From the NCBI GenBank assembly GCA_011371465.1, contig DRQL01000186.1:1-8058 (forward strand): 8,058 bases of DNA, given 5' to 3'. The notes under the pieces are model-generated. The model saw only the letters and a list, made by a program, of their open reading frames with translations. It was not told the origin of the DNA and did not search any database. Made by a program: the position numbers and the translations under genes. Source of the DNA: Gammaproteobacteria bacterium. GTDB taxonomy: Bacteria > Pseudomonadota > Gammaproteobacteria > DSM-19610. Positions 1 through 4,463 of this stretch are shown one piece after another. Numbering within the stretch: the stretch's first letter is position 1; every line of letters starts with the position of its first letter.

Positions 1-352
1 CCGCGGGCGCAGGGGTCGGCATCTCACCGCCCTGCACTTCCGCGAACATGGCATTCACGATATCCAGCACCTGCAGCACGGTGTCCATCAGATCGGTATC
101 CACGGCCCGTTCGCCGTTGCGCAGTACATTGAATACGTCTTCCGCGCGATGGCAGACCTGTACCAGTCCTTCCAGACCCAGGAAACTGGCTCCACCCTTG
201 ATGGTATGGAAGCCGCGGAACACACCGTTCAACAGTTCGGTATCGCCCGGCCTCTGCTCGAGTTCGACCAGTTCCTCGTTCAGCTGCTCCAGGATTTCTC
301 CTGCTTCAACCAGGAAGTCCTGCAGGATTTCATCGTCAGTATCCAGGCTCAT
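1..352 (-). CDS. cheA: Chemotaxis histidine kinase CheA, N-terminal (P1/Hpt) fragment; 3' end outside window
   Basis: This is the start of the chemotaxis sensor kinase, which works with CheW at membrane receptor arrays and passes phosphate to CheY. Only about 117 residues are in the window, and the frame is open to the edge. They form the P1 histidine phosphotransfer domain. The phosphate-accepting histidine is His49 in the motif FHTIKGGASFLGL, as expected for the family (His48 in E. coli). The acidic helix before it (DEILQDFLVEAGEILEQL) is also typical of CheA P1. The start is the ATG at 352, which gives the usual CheA N-terminus MSLDTDDEIL. An AGGGA sequence 9 bases upstream is a modest ribosome binding site. 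The gene follows cheZ by 12 bases, so it is probably co-transcribed with cheY and cheZ. The end of the visible part (after about residue 108, Pro/Ala-rich) looks like the start of the P1-P2 linker. The dimerisation, kinase and CheW-like domains cannot be checked here. Confidence 0.95.
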   Translation of the reverse strand, partial: MSLDTDDEILQDFLVEAGEILEQLNEELVELEQRPGDTELLNGVFRGFHTIKGGASFLGLEGLVQVCHRAEDVFNVLRNGERAVDTDLMDTVLQVLDIVNAMFAEVQGGEMPTPAPA

Positions 353-364
353 CTTTTTGCTTCC

Positions 365-1135
365 CTAAAATCCCAGGCTGGACAGCAAATCATCGACCTC
401 GTCCTGCCCGGAAACCGAACCTGTGTCATCGCCCACCCCGGGCACCCGGGGGCCGACGCCACGCGACGCGCTTTCCTCGACAGCGGGACCGGTCGCGGCA
501 GCCGAACCAGCCCTGCTCTCGGCATCCCTGCTGCCGGACAAACGGATCAGCTCGACCAGGTTATCTTCCACCTCCTGTACCAGGGTGATGACCCGGCGCA
601 GGATCTGGCCGGTCAGGTCCTGGAATTCCTGTGCCATCATGACCTCGGAAAGGTTGGCATGAATCTGCTCGGCATTGTCCCGGGTCACACCCAGAAACTC
701 GTCGATCTCCCGGCTCATGCCACGGAACTCTTCGACATTCATGTCCTGGTTGCGGAACCGCCCCCACTGCTCGTGCAGGGTGTCGGCGACCTGCTGTAAC
801 TGCGCCGCAATCGGCAGGGTGTTCTCGACCGCGCCGAGCGTGCGGTTGGCGGAGGTCTCTGTCATTTCGATGACATGATTGAGCCTGGCCTTGGCATCGG
901 GAATATCCGACTCGGCCAGCGACTGCACCCGGTCGTCGAGGGCAAAATCAGACAGGGAATCGTGCAGCTGGCGCGTCATCTTGCCCAGCTCCCGGAACAG
1001 GGACTGCTCGCGGATCTGGCTGAGCTGATCGATCAGCGACTCGGCAGCAGGCAGGTTGCCTGATTCCAGTTCCTGCACCAGTTCACGTGCCTGGTCGAGC
1101 AGCATGGCGCTACCGGTTTTTGTGGCTGCCTCCAT
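365..1135 (-). CDS. cheZ: CheY-phosphate phosphatase CheZ
   Basis: CheZ speeds up removal of phosphate from CheY-P and so ends the tumble or reversal signal. The protein has 256 residues, longer than E. coli CheZ (214). The core is a long helical hairpin. The active-site segment MMAQEFQDLTGQ lies at about residues 166-177; Asp173 and Gln177 match the E. coli residues Asp143 and Gln147, where the Gln is inserted into the CheY active site. The last residues, DEVDDLLSSLGF, are the conserved C-terminal helix that docks on CheY. Between these, about residues 200-245 form a Gly/Ser/Ala-rich linker of low complexity. The ATG at 1135 is preceded by GGAG with 6-base spacing, and this site overlaps the end of cheY, so translation is probably coupled. 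An extra N-terminal helix of about 40 residues precedes the region that aligns with E. coli. Met11 is a possible later start, but it lacks comparable support. Confidence 0.95.
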   Translation of the reverse strand: MEAATKTGSAMLLDQARELVQELESGNLPAAESLIDQLSQIREQSLFRELGKMTRQLHDSLSDFALDDRVQSLAESDIPDAKARLNHVIEMTETSANRTLGAVENTLPIAAQLQQVADTLHEQWGRFRNQDMNVEEFRGMSREIDEFLGVTRDNAEQIHANLSEVMMAQEFQDLTGQILRRVITLVQEVEDNLVELIRLSGSRDAESRAGSAAATGPAVEESASRGVGPRVPGVGDDTGSVSGQDEVDDLLSSLGF

Positions 1136-1138
1136 GGC

Positions 1139-1534
1139 TTACTCCGTGGTCGCTTCGATGCGTTCGAATATCTTGTCGATCTTCTCTTTCAGTGTCACAG
1201 CGGTAAAGGGTTTCACCACGTAACCGTTAACGCCGGCCTGTGCCGCCTCGATGATCTGTTCCCGCTTGGACTCCGCCGTGACCATCAGCACCGGCAGGGA
1301 AGCCAGTTTCTCGTCAGCGCGCACCGCCTTGAGCAGGTCTATCCCGGTCATCCCGGGCATATTCCAGTCGGTAACGAGGAAATCAAAATTACCGTTCTGC
1401 AACATCGGCAGCGCCGTGTTGCCGTCATCCGCTTCCTGGGTGTTGTTAAACCCAAGATCGCGCAGCAGGTTCTTGATGATGCGTCTCATGGTGGAGAAAT
1501 CGTCCACGATGAGAATTTTCATTTCAGTATCCAA
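1139..1534 (-). CDS. cheY: Chemotaxis response regulator CheY
   Basis: CheY is the single-domain receiver that, once phosphorylated by CheA, binds the flagellar switch and changes rotation. All key residues are visible, numbered from the TTG start: the acidic pair Asp11-Asp12, the phosphate acceptor Asp56 (VTDWNMPGMTG), Thr86, Tyr105 and Lys108 (VVKPF). There is no DNA-binding output domain, which fits CheY. The N-terminal MKILIVDDFSTMRRIIKNLL resembles Pseudomonas, Vibrio and Shewanella CheY. The start is uncertain. A TTG at 1534 has GGGAGG 5 bases upstream and yields MDTEMKIL, like the MDKNMKIL N-terminus I recall from some relatives. The ATG at 1522 gives the shorter MKILIVDD form, but only a weak GGA sits before it. 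I chose the TTG. The gene lies 63 bases after fliA and 3 bases before cheZ. Confidence 0.95.
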   Translation of the reverse strand: MDTEMKILIVDDFSTMRRIIKNLLRDLGFNNTQEADDGNTALPMLQNGNFDFLVTDWNMPGMTGIDLLKAVRADEKLASLPVLMVTAESKREQIIEAAQAGVNGYVVKPFTAVTLKEKIDKIFERIEATTE

Positions 1535-1597
1535 GGGAGCCTCCCGCCAACCTGTGCCAGTCCATGTGCTTGCCTTGCTGTTTGCTGTTGCAAACCA
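1535..1597 (-). other. 63-base gap between fliA and cheY
   Basis: This is the longest gap in the window. It holds a small inverted repeat (TTTGC-4 bases-GCAAA at 1581-1594, five base pairs, no T-tract) just after the fliA stop, and the cheY ribosome binding site. I looked for a sigma-28 promoter, expected if FliA activated cheY directly, and found no TAAA/GCCGATAA pair. Confidence 0.5.
1540..1545 (-). promoter_or_regulatory. Ribosome binding site that decides the cheY start
   Basis: GGGAGG read on the minus strand lies 5 bases before the TTG at 1534 and 17 bases before the ATG at 1522. The spacing favours the TTG. The site is the left part of a small inverted repeat, GGGAG-G-CTCCC, but the one-base centre is too tight to form a full hairpin. 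Confidence 0.6.
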
Positions 1598-2329
1598 TCA
1601 GTCACTGGTCCATTCCGTCATACGTGCGCGCAGGCGGATCAATGCCTGCCCGTGTATCTGGCAAACGCGCGATTCGCTGACGCCCAGCACCTCACCGATC
1701 TCGCGCAGATTCAGTTCCTCGTCGTAATACATGGCCATCACCAGGCTTTCCCGTTCCGGGAGACCGGCGATTGCCTCCGCCAGTGCCACCTTGAAATCCG
1801 AGGTGTGCAGCTTGTCCAGCGGTTCATTGTGCGGCTGGGCGGATACCGGCTGGGGCGGTTCACTGCCGTTCACGCCGGCATCGTCGATACTGAACACCCG
1901 GCAACCGGTAGCATCCTGCAGGATGCGGTGATACTCGTGCAGGTCGATGCCCAGTTTCTCGGCGACTTCCACGTCACGCGCGTCGCGCCCTTCCTCGTTC
2001 TCGATTTCGCGTACCGCTTCGGCCACCTGGCGCGCCTTGCGGTGCACCGATCTCGGTGTCCAGTCGGTGCGGCGTATTTCGTCGAGCATGGCGCCGCGGA
2101 TCCGGATCCCGGCATAGGTCTCGAAACTGGCGCCCTGCGAGGCATCATAGTTCCTGGACGCTTCCAGCAAACCGATCATGCCGGCCTGTATCAGGTCGTC
2201 GGCCTGCACGCTGGGCGGCAGGCGGCTCATGAGGTGGTAGGCAATCCGCTTGACCAGCGCCGCGTGCTTGGTTACCAGGTCATCGCCTTCAATGTCAGGG
2301 TTCATTACGTACATAGCAGCTCCATTCAT
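1598..2329 (-). CDS. fliA: Flagellar sigma factor FliA (sigma-28)
   Basis: FliA directs RNA polymerase to late flagellar and chemotaxis promoters; in known systems it is held inactive by FlgM until the hook is complete. The 243-residue product has the usual length. Region 2 spans about residues 23-87 (HAALVKRIAYHL; DDLIQAGMIGLLEA; SFETYAGIRIRGAMLDEIRR). Region 3 follows, starting near TDWTPRSVHRKAR (88-100). Region 4 is at about 180-236, with the helix-turn-helix NLREIGEVLGVSESRVCQIHGQA (207-229). Region 1.1 is absent, as is normal for sigma-28. The loop between regions 3 and 4 (about 150-172) is rich in Pro, Gln and Asn and varies in the family. The ATG at 2329 overlaps the fleN stop codon as ATGA, and its N-terminus MNGAAMY resembles other gammaproteobacterial FliA proteins. 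The ATG at 2314 is the alternative and has a better ribosome binding site. An open extension up to 2419 lies inside fleN and looks unrelated to FliA. Confidence 0.95.
   Translation of the reverse strand: MNGAAMYVMNPDIEGDDLVTKHAALVKRIAYHLMSRLPPSVQADDLIQAGMIGLLEASRNYDASQGASFETYAGIRIRGAMLDEIRRTDWTPRSVHRKARQVAEAVREIENEEGRDARDVEVAEKLGIDLHEYHRILQDATGCRVFSIDDAGVNGSEPPQPVSAQPHNEPLDKLHTSDFKVALAEAIAGLPERESLVMAMYYDEELNLREIGEVLGVSESRVCQIHGQALIRLRARMTEWTSD
1911..1926. repeat. 16-base perfect palindrome within fliA
   Basis: GCATCCTGCAGGATGC is identical to its own reverse complement. It lies in the fliA codons for the residues RILQDA between regions 3 and 4. As RNA it could fold into a 6-base-pair stem with a UGCA loop. 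No function is known to me. Confidence 0.6.
2320..2323 (-). promoter_or_regulatory. GGAG ribosome binding site for an alternative fliA start
   Basis: GGAG on the minus strand lies 5 bases before the ATG at 2314, which is in frame with fliA and would remove five residues. The upstream ATG at 2329 has no equally good site, but it overlaps the fleN stop and could be used by ribosomes finishing fleN. Confidence 0.4.
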
Positions 2330-3213
2330 GCCCCAATCTCCATGTGTGCATTGTGCGACTGGATCAGACGCTCGACAAAGAATTCCAGGTGTCCGCCGGC
2401 AGCACTGGGTACCGGCCACTTATCGGTTTTTTGTGCAAGGTTCTTGAATGCCATTGCCGCGCGGCTGCGCGGAAAGGCCTGCACCACGGCACGTTGCTTG
2501 CGCACCGCCTTGCGCAGGTAGTCGTCCTGCGGGACGACCCCCATGAATTCCAGGGTGACATCCAGATAGCGATCGGTTACGCGTGAGATCTTGTTGAACA
2601 ATTCCCTTCCCTCCTGGGCGCTTTGTGCCTGGTTCGCGAGCACCCGGAAGTGCTGAATGCCGTACTCGGTATTCAGCACCTTGATGAGCGCGTAGGCATC
2701 CGTTATCGATGCGGGTTCATCGCACACCACCACCACGACCTCCTGGGCGGCGCGACTGAAACTGGTAACACTTTCATTGATTCCGGCAGCGGTATCGATA
2801 ATCAGGGTGTCGACATCGTGGCTGAGTTCGCTGAAAGCACGAATCAGCCCGGCGTTCTCCATGGTGGACAGCTCTGCCAGCCGTTTTACACCGGAGGCGG
2901 CGGGAACCACCATGATGCCTGACGGCCCCTGCACAATGACCTCTTCCAGCGAACGCTGGCCGTCGATCACGTGCGACAGGTTGCAGTCCGGCTGCAGTCC
3001 CAGCAATACGTCGACATTGGCCAGGCCCAGGTCGGCATCCATCAGCATGACCTGCTTGCCGGCATCCGCCATGGCCACGGCGAGATTGACCGACACATTG
3101 GTCTTGCCGACACCACCCTTGCCGCTGGTGACTGCGATTACCCGTACCGGTGTTGGTTGTGCCATGCGTCGTAATCCGGCGGCCTGATCCATTCCCGACT
3201 CAGACAGAAACAT
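2326..3213 (-). CDS. fleN: Flagellar number regulator FleN (FlhG), MinD-like ATPase
   Basis: FleN/FlhG is a ParA/MinD-family ATPase that limits flagellar number in polarly flagellated bacteria; in Pseudomonas it also restrains the activator FleQ. From the chosen start the protein has 295 residues. The N-terminal DQAAGLR motif (residues 9-15) is the known DQAxxLR segment that stimulates the FlhF GTPase. The deviant Walker A motif is KGGVGKT (32-38), with its signature lysine. The segment VMLMDADLGLANVD (56-69) and the Walker B-like LIIDTAAG (137-144) follow. The end, GGHLEFFVERLIQ, is conserved in FleN proteins. The start is the ATG at 3213, with GGAGGA 10 bases upstream; this overlaps flhF by 14 bases. 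A later ATG at 3192 gives MDQAAGLRRM and also keeps the DQA motif, but it has GGGA directly against the ATG. The stop overlaps the fliA start. Confidence 0.94.
   Translation of the reverse strand: MFLSESGMDQAAGLRRMAQPTPVRVIAVTSGKGGVGKTNVSVNLAVAMADAGKQVMLMDADLGLANVDVLLGLQPDCNLSHVIDGQRSLEEVIVQGPSGIMVVPAASGVKRLAELSTMENAGLIRAFSELSHDVDTLIIDTAAGINESVTSFSRAAQEVVVVVCDEPASITDAYALIKVLNTEYGIQHFRVLANQAQSAQEGRELFNKISRVTDRYLDVTLEFMGVVPQDDYLRKAVRKQRAVVQAFPRSRAAMAFKNLAQKTDKWPVPSAAGGHLEFFVERLIQSHNAHMEIGA
2420..2447 (-). promoter_or_regulatory. Possible sigma-28-like promoter inside fleN, upstream of fliA
   Basis: On the minus strand, ACCGATAA (2427-2420) matches seven of eight positions of the sigma-28 -10 consensus GCCGATAA. 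TCAA (2447-2444), 16 bases upstream, matches three of four positions of the -35 core TAAA; the usual spacing is 15. A start near 2413 would lie about 85 bases before the fliA ATG. The bases also encode conserved FleN residues (AQKTDKW), so chance is a serious alternative. Confidence 0.2.
2650..2679 (-). repeat. Intragenic inverted repeat (hairpin) in fleN
   Basis: Two perfect 9-base arms, GTGCTGAAT and ATTCAGCAC, flank a 12-base loop. The loop contains a nested CCG/CGG pair around a four-base AGTA centre on the coding strand. In the mRNA this would give 9 base pairs, one A/C mismatch and 3 more base pairs. No T-tract follows. It falls in the fleN codons for VLNTEYGIQH. Confidence 0.5.
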
Positions 3214-4402
3214 GCGTCCGGAGTCCTCCAAATTGTTCGGCCAGCAATGCCTCGCCGGCCGGGTCTTCGCCGCGCGTCAGCTGCGCGGCCTGCTGCACCA
3301 GGTCCTGGGCACGTGCCGTGTGCAGGTCCTCGGGAACCCGCTGGCCGTTGGTGGTAAACATCAGTGGCAGGCGTTGTTTGATAATCGCGGACAGCACGCC
3401 GCCAAGGCTGGCGGCCTCGTCCAGCTTGGTCAGGATCACGCCCTCGACCGGGACCGCTGAAAATGCGCGTACGGTTTCGTCCAGTACCGCCGGGTGCAGG
3501 GTTGCCGACAGCACCAGCAGGGTGCGAATCGGGATACCGCTGTCGGACAGCGTGGCAAACTGTTCGGTCAGGCGCACATCGCGCTGGCTCATGCCCGCGG
3601 TATCGATCAGCACCAGGCGCTTGTCCGCCAGGCTGTTGAGGGTGGAACGCAGTTCGTTGTGATCAGCAGCCACCTGCACCGGGATACCCAGCAGGCGGCC
3701 ATAGGTCATCAGCTGTTCGTGCGCACCGATGCGGTAACTGTCGGTGGTAACCAGCGCGACATGCCGCTGCCCGTGGCGCAGCACGTAACGCGCAGCCAGC
3801 TTGGCAATGCTGGTGGTCTTGCCCACACCGGTGGAACCGACCAGCGCTACCACTCCGCCCTGGTCGAGGAAATCGTTGTCGGCCACCGGCAGCGTTGCGG
3901 AGAATTCCGCCAGTGCCAGTTGCCAGGCGTGTGCCGAGTCACGCGCGTGCACGGCAGGTGCAGAGAGTTGTTCGACCAGCGCAGTGCTCAGCTCCATGTT
4001 GTGCAGACGCCGCATGACTTCGGTGTGCAGCGGTTCGCGTCGTTCCAGGTCGCCCCAGGCCAGGTGCGCCAGCTGGTTTTCCAGCAGGCCGCGCAGTTGC
4101 CGGATCTCTTCCTTCATGGAGACGATGGCCGGATCCTGCGACCAGTTCACGGCCCGCTCCGGTGCCGGGGCGCGTTGCGTCGTGGTGGTCGTATCGGCAG
4201 GCGGCGTGACCGTGGCCGGTTCGGGGCTTGCCTGGCGGGTGTCGTTTTCCAGCAGGGATTCGTCGTAGTCAACCGCGGAGATAATCTCCACGCCCCCGTC
4301 CACCTTGCGATTGGACAGAATCACGGCATCCGCGCCCTGGGCCTCGCGTACCAGGCGAATCGCCTGTCGCATATCCGGTGCAAAAAAGCGTTTTACTTTC
4401 AT
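3200..4402 (-). CDS. flhF: Flagellar placement GTPase FlhF (SRP family)
   Basis: FlhF is the third SRP-type GTPase, with Ffh and FtsY. It marks the cell pole for flagellar assembly and pairs with FleN. The protein has 400 residues. The N-terminal B domain opens with MKVKRFFAPDMRQAIRLVRE; about residues 55-90 are a Pro/Thr-rich linker with a run of five threonines. The helical N domain covers about 95-180. The G domain follows, with P-loop GSTGVGKTT (189-197), TTDSYRIGAHEQL (219-231), DTAG (267-270) and TKLD (325-328), all intact, so it should bind and hydrolyse GTP. The start is the ATG at 4402, with GAGGA 6 bases upstream. The frame is open to an earlier ATG at 4456, but those 18 residues do not look like FlhF and have no ribosome binding site. 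It sits 61 bases after flhA and overlaps fleN. Confidence 0.95.
   Translation of the reverse strand: MKVKRFFAPDMRQAIRLVREAQGADAVILSNRKVDGGVEIISAVDYDESLLENDTRQASPEPATVTPPADTTTTTQRAPAPERAVNWSQDPAIVSMKEEIRQLRGLLENQLAHLAWGDLERREPLHTEVMRRLHNMELSTALVEQLSAPAVHARDSAHAWQLALAEFSATLPVADNDFLDQGGVVALVGSTGVGKTTSIAKLAARYVLRHGQRHVALVTTDSYRIGAHEQLMTYGRLLGIPVQVAADHNELRSTLNSLADKRLVLIDTAGMSQRDVRLTEQFATLSDSGIPIRTLLVLSATLHPAVLDETVRAFSAVPVEGVILTKLDEAASLGGVLSAIIKQRLPLMFTTNGQRVPEDLHTARAQDLVQQAAQLTRGEDPAGEALLAEQFGGLRTHVSV
3224..3229 (-). promoter_or_regulatory. Ribosome binding site for fleN inside the flhF 3' end
   Basis: GGAGGA on the minus strand, 10 bases before the ATG at 3213, lies within the last codons of flhF. 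It is the best ribosome binding site near the junction and is the reason for preferring 3213 over 3192. The spacing is slightly long. Confidence 0.5.
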
Positions 4403-4463
4403 TCCCGTTCCTCGCTGTTCAGGCTGCCCCGCGGGTTCGCTGCCGACTGCCGGCATTCAGGCA
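4403..4463 (-). other. 61-base gap between flhA and flhF
   Basis: The gap carries the flhF ribosome binding site (GAGGA at 4409-4413) and a weak inverted repeat, TGCCG-5 bases-CGGCA at 4441-4455. There is no T-tract after it, so I do not call a terminator. I see no recognisable sigma-54 or sigma-28 promoter. Confidence 0.5.

Noticed and set aside
149..799. 216-codon open frame on the plus strand opposite cheA and cheZ
   Set aside because: It spans the cheZ-cheA junction on the wrong strand and resembles no known protein.
860..875. Inverted repeat TGTCAT-4 bases-ATGACA in cheZ
   Set aside because: Only six base pairs, and it falls on the conserved CheZ residues VIEMT, so coding explains it.
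1545..1559. TGGCAC (minus strand, 1559-1554) resembling a sigma-54 -24 element before cheY
   Set aside because: The -12 GC dinucleotide is missing at the required distance (GC is one base too close), and a start there would fall on the cheY ribosome binding site or start codon.
2330..2419. Open extension of fliA to 2419
   Set aside because: The 30 added residues are Cys/Arg-rich, lie entirely within fleN and are unlike any sigma factor N-terminus.
1652..2521. 289-codon open frame on the plus strand opposite fliA and the end of fleN
   Set aside because: It crosses two well-supported genes on the other strand and shows no family motif.
4403..4456. Upstream in-frame ATG for flhF at 4456
   Set aside because: The extra 18 residues do not resemble FlhF and no ribosome binding site precedes them, while the ATG at 4402 has GAGGA at 6-base spacing and gives the classic MKVKRFF start.
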